Assembly (NCBI GenBank): GCA_002070115.1
Contig: MWCO01000025.1
Span: 1-64,000, forward strand
From: Deltaproteobacteria bacterium ADurb.Bin207
Lineage (GTDB): Bacteria; Myxococcota_A; Polyangia; Polyangiales; Polyangiaceae
Reading direction: 5' to 3'
DNA length: 64,000 bases
The notes beneath the pieces are model-generated. The model ran no database searches and was not told the origin of the DNA. It saw nothing but the letters and a program-made list of their open reading frames with translations. Position 1 is the stretch's first letter. Each line of letters starts with the position of its first letter. Position numbers and translations under genes: made by a program. Below, piece after piece: positions 1 to 9,043 of this stretch.

Positions 1-424
1 TCATTTCGTAGGTCATACGCAAGCGCTTATCGAAGTATTTTCAGGTGGGCCAAATTTCCGGCAGCAGTACTAGGCGCTGCCTCGTGGGGCGGTCCTGGAA
101 CGGAAACAGTTCGTGCCATTCGCTTTACCGACGACGCCATCATCGTAACCGGCCAATTCGATAAGGAATTATCGTTCGGCACGACACCCTTGCTGACGGG
201 CCCCGACCTCAATGGTTATCTCATCGCCCTGTCTCCCGATCTTTCCGTCGTGTACTGGAGTCATTCTCTGGGGGGGACTGGCGAGGATATCGCTTCCGGT
301 CTCGCCCTTTCCTCCTCCGCGATCGTCGTGACGGGGCAAGTCGACTCCGAATTATCCTTCCGGGACATTTCGGAAAAAAAACGGCGAGGTGCCCCATGGC
401 TTTGTATTGCATTTCCGACCCTGA
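1..424 (+). CDS. 3' end of a beta-propeller repeat (SBBP-type) protein, apparent frameshift near the stop
   Basis: The frame is open from the window edge, so the 5' end is missing. It encodes two copies of a repeat built as 'hydrophobic strand, VTGQ(F/V)D.ELSF, ... (N/H)G(Y/F)(L/V)..': TGQFDKELSF with NGYLIAL, then TGQVDSELSF. The second copy loses its expected end in the original frame, which runs on to a stop at 498 as an unlikely tail. Moving one frame at the A8 run (374-381) gives NGEVPHGFVLHFRP and a stop at 422-424, which matches the first repeat. I therefore end the gene at 424 and treat the A8 run as a +1 frameshift, real or from sequencing. Such propellers are common in secreted myxobacterial proteins. 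Ligand unknown. Confidence 0.6.
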
Positions 425-473
425 CAATGGCTGGCTCGAAACACGCGCTTGCTCTATTCGGACGCTTTTCCCT

Positions 474-2177
474 TTACCGCTGCCGCGCATCCATTTGACG
501 CTGCAAATCGAGTAACCCAGGATGCTTGGGCTCCTCCGCGAAGCCCGCGTCCATCTGCTCGCGGGCGCGCTCCAGGTCCCCGAGATTCGCATAAGAAACA
601 GCGGCAAGATATCGAGCTTCTGGAAAAAATGGTTTGCGAGCCACCGCCTCGAGCGACGCTTCGAGCGCTGGCAACCAACGTTTCTCGTTGACATAGACAC
701 TCGCCAAATTGACCCAGGCTCGGGGATTGTCTCCGTGAATCGCAAGGCTACGCTCACACGACGCTTGCGCTTCGCGATACCGCCCTTGCCGCAGCCTCAG
801 AACACATATCGCGTTGGCCGTCCGCCAGCACCGCGGATTGCCGCGAGCGGCCTCGACAAGCAGCGGTTCCGCACGGCCGAGATCATTGTCCCCAATCGCT
901 AAATAACCTAAATAATACAATGCGTAAGGGTTGTTTGGGTGGGCGCGCAACGAAGCCTCCGCCAGTGATCGATCATCCTTCCAATCGGGGATTCGACGAA
1001 TAAGCGCCCAGCTTTGCCCCACGATCGCAACCGCGACCACGGCTCCCGCAAACCATCTTGCCTTGGTGCTCAGCCGACGCAACCGTTCGAGCGCCGCGCT
1101 CGCTTCCGCAAACACCACCATGATTAGTCCAAGACAAGGTAGATACGCATAGCGGTCCCCGATCATGAATAGGTTTGGTCCAGTCAAACTCGCGGGAAAT
1201 AATCCAAGTACCAGCCAACCCCATCCAAACGCCGAAATCTTCTGATAGGGCTTCGACTCTTTTCGTAAACCACGCCAGCCAAACCAGCCCGTCAGCCCTG
1301 CCAACAATACGCCAACCACGATATTGCTACCCAAAGGCAAAGGCGCATACGGATGGAATGGGTCGAGAGCCATCGGGATGAAAGCTCGCGGCACGAGGGT
1401 AACGAACGTAAATAAGTGGGACTGCGCCAACGTGGCCAAGCCCGTCTCCGCCACCACCGACAACGAAGGAATCCCCACGGCCTGCCGCACCACGAGGTTC
1501 AAACCAATGACCACCGCCAACCCAATCGCTTTTCCAATACTCTGCTTCGGATGACGCCCCAGCAGCCATACGTCGTCCAAAAACAACAGGGGAAGCCACC
1601 CCATGAACGTCTCTTTGATGAAAAGCCCGCAAGTCGCCAGCAGCACCACGAAAACCGTCCCCCAAACGCTGCGGAGTCGATTCGCAAGCATGCACCCAAG
1701 CGCGACCGTCACCGTCAGAGGATCGAATCTGCCGGATATCCACAACACCGGCTCGCTATTGACCGCCATCACGGCCCACAGCCCCGCTATCGAAGCGGAA
1801 AGAAGAGTGCGGGTTGGAGATAGAAGTCGACGCAACAGCAGCCATAAAAGCAGAGCGTTGGTGGCATGGACCATCACGTTGCCCGCTCGCATGGAAGTTG
1901 CCGACGGACCGGCTATCCATGCGTTGATCCAGAACGTCACCATCGTGAGGGGACGATAAAAACTGCTTGGCTCACGCTTGGCGGAGGCAGTCCAGAGGTC
2001 CGTCTCGAACAAGGTCGCCATTCCCGAAAATGATCTAAGATATGGATTTTCCGTTACTAAATCGAAATCGTCCCAGACGCTACCGTTCTTCAAGGAAGGG
2101 AAATAGACCGCGACGGTCAGCACGACGATCAGCGTGGCAGTGAGCAGCAGGGGCCAACGGGTTGGGGTGGATCCCAT
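474..2177 (-). CDS. Multi-pass membrane protein with TPR C-terminus, TMTC-like GT-C glycosyltransferase candidate
   Basis: The protein has 567 residues from the ATG at 2177; a TTG three codons upstream is also possible. About ten hydrophobic segments fill residues 1-395. The first periplasmic loop carries an acidic WDDFD motif followed by ENPYLR, the position where GT-C transferases of the PMT/TMTC type keep their catalytic acids. A further loop (around residues 65-80) and a WISGRFDPL segment also resemble bacterial TPR/GT-C proteins. Residues from about 405 form roughly four TPRs (NPYALYYLGYLA, PRAWVNLASVY and others). By family analogy it would transfer a sugar from a polyprenyl carrier to secreted proteins, with the TPRs as acceptor dock. 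Substrate is inference. It converges on the propeller gene 50 bp away. Confidence 0.65.
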   Translation of the reverse strand: MGSTPTRWPLLLTATLIVVLTVAVYFPSLKNGSVWDDFDLVTENPYLRSFSGMATLFETDLWTASAKREPSSFYRPLTMVTFWINAWIAGPSATSMRAGNVMVHATNALLLWLLLRRLLSPTRTLLSASIAGLWAVMAVNSEPVLWISGRFDPLTVTVALGCMLANRLRSVWGTVFVVLLATCGLFIKETFMGWLPLLFLDDVWLLGRHPKQSIGKAIGLAVVIGLNLVVRQAVGIPSLSVVAETGLATLAQSHLFTFVTLVPRAFIPMALDPFHPYAPLPLGSNIVVGVLLAGLTGWFGWRGLRKESKPYQKISAFGWGWLVLGLFPASLTGPNLFMIGDRYAYLPCLGLIMVVFAEASAALERLRRLSTKARWFAGAVVAVAIVGQSWALIRRIPDWKDDRSLAEASLRAHPNNPYALYYLGYLAIGDNDLGRAEPLLVEAARGNPRCWRTANAICVLRLRQGRYREAQASCERSLAIHGDNPRAWVNLASVYVNEKRWLPALEASLEAVARKPFFPEARYLAAVSYANLGDLERAREQMDAGFAEEPKHPGLLDLQRQMDARQR

Positions 2178-2285
2178 ATCGAGCAAGATCTACCACGAGC
2201 TGGTTGGGGAACGATCAATTGGGGATATGTTTTCTTGGCCCGAGGTTCGAAAGCGAAGAGGGAAGAGCGTGGGGTTATAGCCAAT

Positions 2286-4055
2286 TTACGGCGATTCGGG
2301 CTCCAACGTCAGGGAAGGCAGCGATTCCCACCCGGGAGGCGGTGGTGGAACCGTGGATCCCGGAAGGGGGCGTTTCGGACGCAGTCGGGAAGAGTCAGGG
2401 ATTGAAGGGGCGACCGTGGGCAAATCCGAACCCGATACGATGGGGATATCGTCATGCTCGGAGGGATTCGGTTCCGCGGACGATTGGGGCAATACGGCTT
2501 TCGCTGTTTCGGAAGCGGAAAGGGCAGGGGAGCTGCCCAGCGGTGGCTTGGTCTTCGGCCAGAACAAGGCAAAGGTCGCGATGACGGCAAGAAACACGAC
2601 CACAGCTACGAGGATTTGAGGGACCGCGGGCAAGGCCACGGCGCGCCGAGGGCCCGTGATCGCCGGATCGGTGACGGCCGTGGTGGAAGGATTGGGTGTG
2701 GGTCGCGGCGGAGATTGCGCTGGGGATGGCGCTGCGGATGGCGCTAGGGATGGCGCGCGGTTGTCCTGTGCCATCGGGTAAGGTTCGTTCACCACGGGGT
2801 GTTCCACCACCGTGGGAGCGGAAGTCGGAGTCCAATCCGCGCGAGAGCGACGCACCAACAGTACGGGTTCTTCGTTTTCGGGTTCGATGGGCGGCTGAGC
2901 GGGAGCGGGAAACGGTGCGACGAGAGTCTGTCCAACCTTTTCGTGGGGTGGCGGCCTAACGGCTTCGGGGGGGGACGCGGGTGACGAAGGCTCTTTTTCT
3001 TTTGAAATCAGTTCTTCTACCGCTTCCACGACTTCCACGAGGGTGAGGTCGGCGGGGGGAGGAGGAGCGTGGTTAGCAGCTTCGATGGCTTCAGCGATGA
3101 GTTGATGCCGCTGCTTGGCTTGAGCACCGACATACCTGCGCACGAACTCTCCGATGGCCGCATCGGGGATCGGCATGGATACGTTGCGCAGCGCCATCGC
3201 AATGGCGATTTGCATCTCGGCAGCGGTTTGAAAGCGTTCGATGGGGTTGGGGCGCAAGGCTTGGAATACGATATCAGCAACGCTTTCGGGCACATGGGCT
3301 GGCAAAGGTGGTGGAGCTTCCTCCGACAGCAATAAGTTGAGCACGGCGAGCGGCGAGTCCGCTTCGTACGGCGTTCTTCCCGCGAGAAGATGGTACAAAA
3401 CAGCTCCTACGCTCCACAGATCCGTTCTTCTATCCACGGGCAAGCCCCGCGCTTGCTCCGGTGGCATGTACTGCACTTTGCCTTTCAGCTTTCCGGCGAC
3501 GGTTTGATCCAGCTTTCGGTTTTGCGCTTTGGCGACTCCAAAATCGATGACTTTGACCGCGCCAGCATCGCTGATCACGATGTTTTGCGGGGATACATCG
3601 CGATGCACGACGTGCAAAGGTTTGCCTGTGACATCGCGGAGTTCATGGGCGGCGTGCAATCCTCCGCAGACATCGGACATGATCCGAAGTGCAATCGGTA
3701 TGGGGATTTCTTGCCCTTGATCCACCACCCGTTTGCGCAGCGTTGCCAACGATTCACCATCCACCCACTCGCATACCAAAAACAAAACGCCGTCTTGCTC
3801 TCCCAAATCGAAGACCTGGGCGATATTGGGATGGACGATCTCGCTGGCGATCCGAGCCTCGTCCAGAAACATCGTCTCGAACTGCGGATCGTCGGCAAGA
3901 TGAGGCAGGATCGTTTTGATCGCCACCAGCTTCTCGAATCCACGCGTGCCTTGAATGCGCGCTGCCCACACCGATGCCATTCCGCCGGAAGCAATGGGCG
4001 CGAGAAGCTCATAGCGGCCGACACGAAAACCTGGCTGAAACTGCGATGCAGACAT
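2286..4055 (-). CDS. Transmembrane serine/threonine protein kinase
   Basis: Hanks-type kinase domain over about the first 290 residues: glycine loop IASGGMASV, Lys in VAIKTI, catalytic loop HRDVSPQN, DFGVAKA and an APE-equivalent PPEQ. A long Pro/Glu-rich linker follows, then one membrane span (PQILVAVVVFLAVIATFALF) and a Pro/Ser-rich C-terminal tail that is presumably outside the membrane and has no recognisable sensor domain. The HRDVSPxN form is typical of myxobacterial Pkn kinases. I chose the ATG at 4055 (MSASQF); an in-frame GTG at 4127 would add 24 residues, and neither has a good ribosome site. It is divergent from the MFS gene at 4212, so the two may share control sequences. Confidence 0.9.
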   Translation of the reverse strand: MSASQFQPGFRVGRYELLAPIASGGMASVWAARIQGTRGFEKLVAIKTILPHLADDPQFETMFLDEARIASEIVHPNIAQVFDLGEQDGVLFLVCEWVDGESLATLRKRVVDQGQEIPIPIALRIMSDVCGGLHAAHELRDVTGKPLHVVHRDVSPQNIVISDAGAVKVIDFGVAKAQNRKLDQTVAGKLKGKVQYMPPEQARGLPVDRRTDLWSVGAVLYHLLAGRTPYEADSPLAVLNLLLSEEAPPPLPAHVPESVADIVFQALRPNPIERFQTAAEMQIAIAMALRNVSMPIPDAAIGEFVRRYVGAQAKQRHQLIAEAIEAANHAPPPPADLTLVEVVEAVEELISKEKEPSSPASPPEAVRPPPHEKVGQTLVAPFPAPAQPPIEPENEEPVLLVRRSRADWTPTSAPTVVEHPVVNEPYPMAQDNRAPSLAPSAAPSPAQSPPRPTPNPSTTAVTDPAITGPRRAVALPAVPQILVAVVVFLAVIATFALFWPKTKPPLGSSPALSASETAKAVLPQSSAEPNPSEHDDIPIVSGSDLPTVAPSIPDSSRLRPKRPLPGSTVPPPPPGWESLPSLTLEPESP

Positions 4056-4211
4056 CCGACCAGCGGCATCCTGTTCGAAACTCTCGTCGTTAGCAACCCA
4101 GATGGACCCAAGCCGTGGTATTCCCACAAACTCAGGCCCCTGCCTGTCGTCAACCCTCCGCCCATGGCGTGGGTTTGACCTTCAGTTCCAACTCTGTTTC
4201 CCTTTCTCGCC

Positions 4212-5489
4212 ATGTCGAATCACGACATCACCGAATCGCCCCTCCGCGCCAACCGAAGCTTTCAAGGCCACGTCGCAACGCAATTCTTCGGCGCTTTCAA
4301 TGATAACCTATTCAAACAACTCATTTTATTTTTGGCCGCCCGCGAGTTGTTTCCCGGACAGGATAAACAAGGCATCGCTTTCGCGGTCTTCTCTCTGCCT
4401 TTCGTTCTTTTCAGCGGCGTGGCGGGAGACCTGAGCGAACGATTCAGCAAACGCACCATCATCGTTCTCATGAAAGTGGCCGAAATCGGCATCATGCTAG
4501 CCGGCGCCGTCGCACTGCAACAACGCGCGTGGACAGCCATGCTCGTCGTGCTGTTCATCATGGGCGCACAATCCGCGTTCTTTGGCCCTTCCAAATACGG
4601 AATCATCCCGGAACTGGTGGGAAAACAACGCCTTCTTTCCGCCAACGGCATCATTTCAATGACCACTTTCCTTTCCATCCTGCTCGGCCAAGCCGCCGCA
4701 GGACCGTTGCTCGACCGCTACGGTCAACAGCTTTGGATTACCGGCGCCTGGTGCGTCGGTGTAGCCGTCGTCGGAACCGGCGTGGCCCTGCTCATTCGGC
4801 CTCTACCCGCCCTTCGTCCCACCATGCCCATCCGAAAAAATCCGTTTGGTAGCGTCATCGACGGCTTTCGCCAACTGCGTTCCGACCCACGGGTCATCCA
4901 TGTATTGCTGCTCAATTCGCTGTTCTGGTTCAATGGAGGCGTGGTGCAACAAGCCCTCGTGGGAATCGGCGCACCCGCGTATCTCGACATCCCCCTCGAC
5001 CAAAATTGGCGCCTGTCATTGCTGCTCGTATCTCTGGCAACCTCCATCATCGTCGGAAGCGTTTGCGTGCCGATCGTGGCAAAGGCCATTCGCCCAGGGA
5101 AATTGATCGCCTTTGGCGCCGTGGCCATGCTCGTTTGCCAAGCAAGCCTTACCGTCAGCATCTCCGCGTGGGGACCCCAGGCTTATTCGACGTGCGTCGT
5201 ACTGGTTGCGATTCTCGGATTCACCGGCGCGTTTTTCGCCGTTCCCGTGCAAACGTTTTTGCAAGACGCCCCAGAGCAAGGAACCCGAGGCATAACGTTT
5301 GCCGTCAACAACTTCCTCAACTTCAGTTTCATTTTTCTCGCGGGCGCCTTTTATCTCACAAGCGCCAAAATTCAGCTCTCCCCAGGATTCGCCGCAACCC
5401 TCGCGGCCGTGGCGATGTGCTCCGTCCTTTGGGTGGTCCGAAAAAGCGTCCTTGGAATCGAACGACCCAACGCGACATCCACCCCCTGA
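4212..5489 (+). CDS. MFS transporter, LplT-like (lysophospholipid flippase family)
   Basis: 425 residues, about 12 membrane segments. The N-terminus QFFGAFNDNLFKQ, the loop GVAGDLSERFSKR between helices 2 and 3, and FGPSKYGIIPELV are typical of the LplT branch of MFS, also found as the N-terminal half of fused Aas/LplT acyltransferases. LplT moves lysophospholipids across the inner membrane for re-acylation. No acyltransferase/acyl-ACP synthetase domain is fused here or adjacent, so the partner would be elsewhere. The ATG at 4212 has no clear Shine-Dalgarno; the divergent gap to the kinase is short. Substrate assignment is by family resemblance only. Confidence 0.8.
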   Translation: MSNHDITESPLRANRSFQGHVATQFFGAFNDNLFKQLILFLAARELFPGQDKQGIAFAVFSLPFVLFSGVAGDLSERFSKRTIIVLMKVAEIGIMLAGAVALQQRAWTAMLVVLFIMGAQSAFFGPSKYGIIPELVGKQRLLSANGIISMTTFLSILLGQAAAGPLLDRYGQQLWITGAWCVGVAVVGTGVALLIRPLPALRPTMPIRKNPFGSVIDGFRQLRSDPRVIHVLLLNSLFWFNGGVVQQALVGIGAPAYLDIPLDQNWRLSLLLVSLATSIIVGSVCVPIVAKAIRPGKLIAFGAVAMLVCQASLTVSISAWGPQAYSTCVVLVAILGFTGAFFAVPVQTFLQDAPEQGTRGITFAVNNFLNFSFIFLAGAFYLTSAKIQLSPGFAATLAAVAMCSVLWVVRKSVLGIERPNATSTP

Positions 5490-5603
5490 GCATCGCAGGC
5501 CAAAGAGTCGTCCGACAACCCCGCAGCGCTCCACCATCTAGGATATTTCGGCTCCTTTCGATCCTCTTGCCGACCATCCACTATGTCGCTAAATCCTATC
5601 GTC

Positions 5604-6692
5604 ATGAATTCATTCAGAACCATACTGGTGGTGGCCGCCCTGACCGCTATCGCCGCGCCAATATGCCTTGGATGTGAAGAAAACTCCTCCAAACCCTCGC
5701 CTTCCTCCAAACCCAAGCCAGACGATGAAACTGTGGCAGTCGATCCGGCCATCGGAAAAGTGCTCGCTGCCTCTTCAGCTTCACCCGATACGGCGCCATC
5801 GCCCACGCAAGACGATGGTCCGCCTGCCACGGGCGTGTTTTCCCCAGACCGGGCAAACGCCACCCATGCGGTCAACGCTCCCATTCATATCGAAGTGGGT
5901 ACGCTCGGCTCCGAACCTCGTATTCGCCTGCTGCCTACTTCGATGGATGTTCCCAAATCTCTTTCTGTGACGATTGCCACCCAATTGGGAGCCCGCACGA
6001 GCTTGCCTACCGTGGATATCGTGCTCGGACTGACCGCGCCGAAACCGAAATCCCAAGGCGATGAAGCACCGGATCTCGCCCTGCCGGTTTCGGCGAAAAT
6101 CTCAAAAATCTCCCTGTCTGCGCAGCAACCCGGCCAGATCCCCAAAGAGATTGCCGACGAGGTGGCCAAAATGAAGGATAGCAAGGCCTCCTGGTCCTTC
6201 GAACCCAACGGCGGTATCCGGATCGGGTCAATCGAACGATCCCCCAAAGCAAGACCCGAATTGGAACATAACCTGGTCGTATTGATGGAAACACTGGCCG
6301 CTGCCTCGATCGCCGCCCCCAAAGAACCCGTGGGGGTGGGGGCCACCTGGATCGCTCGCTCCCGTGACGTTTACGGCGGCCTCGATCTCGTATCGTACCG
6401 AATGTTCAAAGTCGCAAAAATCGATGGTGAAAATGTCAGCCTCGTCGTGGAAACGAGGCAATACGCCGCAAGCGATGACCTGCAAAAACCAGGATTGCCC
6501 GAAGGAGCCAAACTCGTGCAATTCGAATCCCTCGGAGCCGGGGAATTCATCGTCACCGCAGGCCATCGATTCGCTGAATCCGGCTCCTATTCCCACGGAA
6601 TGAAATTCGGTTTACGCCCCCCCAACGCCGCCGACAACCAACTCATGCCCCTCATTCTCCAATCGACCGTCGCATTCCCCATCGCCCGATAA
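5604..6692 (+). CDS. Secreted lipoprotein of unknown function
   Basis: 362 residues from the ATG at 5604, which begins a clean lipoprotein signal ending ICLGCEEN; another ATG at 5583 lengthens the signal by seven residues. A Ser/Pro/Lys-rich linker of about 50 residues follows. The rest is a beta-rich domain with IRLLPTSMDVPKSLSVTI near residue 110 and, toward the end, GVGATWIARSRDVYGGLDLV, YRMFKVAKIDGENVSL and GEFIVTAGHRFAESGSY. This pattern resembles the DUF6263-like lipoproteins I know, but I am not certain of that. Its stop codon abuts the stop of the converging histidine kinase gene. Confidence 0.7.
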   Translation: MNSFRTILVVAALTAIAAPICLGCEENSSKPSPSSKPKPDDETVAVDPAIGKVLAASSASPDTAPSPTQDDGPPATGVFSPDRANATHAVNAPIHIEVGTLGSEPRIRLLPTSMDVPKSLSVTIATQLGARTSLPTVDIVLGLTAPKPKSQGDEAPDLALPVSAKISKISLSAQQPGQIPKEIADEVAKMKDSKASWSFEPNGGIRIGSIERSPKARPELEHNLVVLMETLAAASIAAPKEPVGVGATWIARSRDVYGGLDLVSYRMFKVAKIDGENVSLVVETRQYAASDDLQKPGLPEGAKLVQFESLGAGEFIVTAGHRFAESGSYSHGMKFGLRPPNAADNQLMPLILQSTVAFPIAR

Positions 6693-8915
6693 TCACGAAC
6701 GACGATCGACGTTGTGCGCTGGCTTTTCCTCACCATCACCGGCAGTCCCAAGGTCGATTTGGTGCCGAATGGTCCGCGCCAATACGATCGGATCCAAGGG
6801 TTTGAAAAGCACGGAACGAATGGATGAATGTTCTGTAACCGATTGAATTTGATTGGTATTTTGTCCTGTCACCAGCAGGATGGGCAGCTTCGGGTTTATC
6901 GCCAACACGGCTTCCGACAACTCGATCCCCGTCATTTCGGGCATCACCAAATCGGTGATCAGGAGGTCGGCGAAATTCGAAGGGCCGCGGAAAAAAGATA
7001 GAGCTTCTTTCGGATCGGTAAATCCTTCGACGGTGTACCCAAGCGGTTCGAGCATTCTTCGAATCGCGCGCACGACTTGTTGTGCGTCATCGACTACCAC
7101 GATTCGCTCCTTGCCGTGGAGCGGGGCGCTTGCTTTGTCGTTATCACCCTTTTCTTCGCTTTCGTAACAAGGCAAAAGCACTCGGAACGAGCAACCCTGT
7201 CCGGGGGCGGTATGAAGGGCTATCGCACCACCGTGTTCCTTCACGATACGATGGGCGGTGGCCAGGCCAAGCCCCGTTCCTTCCTCGTTTTTCGTAGTGA
7301 AAAATGGATCGAAAACGTGACTGGCTACTTCCGGAAGCATACCCGGTCCCGAATCACTTACCGTGATCTGAAAATATTGTCCCGCCGGAAGCTGCTCCCG
7401 ATCATTCAATTCAAGAGCCAACCGGGTTCTCGTCACATCCGTTTCGATCGTCAGCGTGCCCCCCGTGGGATTCATCGCTTGAAACGCGTTGGACGCCATG
7501 TTCAGAAGGACTTGCGTGATTTGCGCGGAATCGGCTCGAACCGTATGGGTGGCCACGGGATTGAAGTGAACGCTGACCTGTTTTGGCGCCATGATCCGGG
7601 CGAGCTGCACGGCCTCCGCCACGCAAGATGCTCCGTCGATCAGCGATCGATAGGCCTTGCGACGTCGTGTCATCGACATGAGTTGTTGCACGACGCCTCG
7701 GCCGCGATTGGAGGCCATCAAGATATCGTCCAGATCTTTTTGCACGCGATGAGTTTGCGGTAGGTCGGATTTGGCCGCCATGGCAAACCCTACCACGGCC
7801 GCAAGGATGTTGTTGAAGTCGTGCGCGATTCCCCCTGCGATCGTTCCAATGGCTTCCATCTTTTGCGCGTGATCCAACTCCTCGGTGCGTTGCTGCACTT
7901 GCTGCTTCAATTCTTCATGGGATTTGCGCAATACGTCTTGGGCAAGACGCTGTTCGGTGATGTCGCGAAGCATGACGAGTTCGCCAATCTCCGGATGAGC
8001 CGTTTTGCTCCGAGTCACATCAATATGTCGGTATAACGGGCCGCCGGTGGAGGATTTGACGTTCGGCTTCTGGGATTCCACGATGCGGATGAGTTCTTCC
8101 ACCGGCTGGCCGACGAGCTTGGCAGAAGCCACCATCCGACGGGACGCTTGATTGGCATGTTGGATCACGCCGCTCGCGTCGACCAGCAGGATGCCGTCTT
8201 GCGCGGATTCGAAAAGCTGTTCGGCCACTTGGCGCGGTTCCAAGCGTAAGTAATCGTACCGGGCGACAATCCAATACAGGATGGGGCTGATGAGCACGAC
8301 GCCATAAGACCCGAGTTCCGGAAAGGGGTTGGGGTGAAACGAAAGCGGAAAAATGACGTCGGTGGTAAAAACGAATACGAAAGCGAGACTGCAGCCGATG
8401 GTCAGAATGGCCAGCGAGCGGGCGCGTGTGCGCGAAGTAGCTTGTTTCCAGGCCAAGGCCATGAATCCAAGGGCTAGCAAGCCAAGCGCTCCGACGTACG
8501 ACGTGATGGCCACATGGACTGGAGTTCGTTGGACGGCAATTCCCCAGGCGTGCCGAGTCGCTCCTTGAACAACCCAATCGGTGCCCACGTAAAGAAATAG
8601 CGCTGCGGCGGTGAGCACCCCCAACAGGTAATACAGTGTATCGCGCTTTCGATCGAGCAACCGGTACAGGAAACTCAGGACCCAATAAGCCAAAGGGATC
8701 CAGAATAGGGCCGCCACACGAACCAGGGTGGTTTCATGGCCTTGGGAAATGGATAACAACGAAAATAACGTGGTCGTTGCCCATCCCAACGGAGCGATGA
8801 TGGATAATAGCGCCGCCCAATGCAGCGCCGCCACCCGCCACCGACCCACCGCCAGCCCCAACACAAAGAGGTTGCTTCCGATCGCGCCTATCTGAAGCAA
8901 TGCGTAAAGGCTCAT
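6693..8915 (-). CDS. Hybrid sensor histidine kinase: 7TM-type membrane region, PAS, HisKA, HATPase, receiver
   Basis: 740 residues from the ATG at 8915 (MSLYALLQIG); an upstream in-frame GTG at 9020 gives an Arg-rich unlikely leader. About seven hydrophobic segments in residues 1-215, then a PAS domain (QDGILLVDASG, about residue 240), a short coiled coil, HisKA with phospho-acceptor His in GGIAHDFNNILAAVVG (about 363), HATPase boxes QVLLNMASNAFQAM, DSGPGML and GTGLGLATAHRIV, and a C-terminal receiver with DD at IVVVDDAQQ, Asp in LLITDLVMPE (about 655) and Lys in LFKPLD. All key residues are present, so it should be active. No partner regulator is adjacent. It is divergent from glycogen phosphorylase. 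Confidence 0.9.
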   Translation of the reverse strand: MSLYALLQIGAIGSNLFVLGLAVGRWRVAALHWAALLSIIAPLGWATTTLFSLLSISQGHETTLVRVAALFWIPLAYWVLSFLYRLLDRKRDTLYYLLGVLTAAALFLYVGTDWVVQGATRHAWGIAVQRTPVHVAITSYVGALGLLALGFMALAWKQATSRTRARSLAILTIGCSLAFVFVFTTDVIFPLSFHPNPFPELGSYGVVLISPILYWIVARYDYLRLEPRQVAEQLFESAQDGILLVDASGVIQHANQASRRMVASAKLVGQPVEELIRIVESQKPNVKSSTGGPLYRHIDVTRSKTAHPEIGELVMLRDITEQRLAQDVLRKSHEELKQQVQQRTEELDHAQKMEAIGTIAGGIAHDFNNILAAVVGFAMAAKSDLPQTHRVQKDLDDILMASNRGRGVVQQLMSMTRRRKAYRSLIDGASCVAEAVQLARIMAPKQVSVHFNPVATHTVRADSAQITQVLLNMASNAFQAMNPTGGTLTIETDVTRTRLALELNDREQLPAGQYFQITVSDSGPGMLPEVASHVFDPFFTTKNEEGTGLGLATAHRIVKEHGGAIALHTAPGQGCSFRVLLPCYESEEKGDNDKASAPLHGKERIVVVDDAQQVVRAIRRMLEPLGYTVEGFTDPKEALSFFRGPSNFADLLITDLVMPEMTGIELSEAVLAINPKLPILLVTGQNTNQIQSVTEHSSIRSVLFKPLDPIVLARTIRHQIDLGTAGDGEEKPAHNVDRRS

Positions 8916-9043
8916 GGCAAAACGTGCGTCGCCGCACCACCGCGCGGCATGGTATCGTCTCGGAGTGAGCGGAAGCTCTTGCCGTACAACCGCGGCCACC
9001 GTAGTACGCGTGCAAGTCACGTCAACCGCGGAAGGAGATCGGA

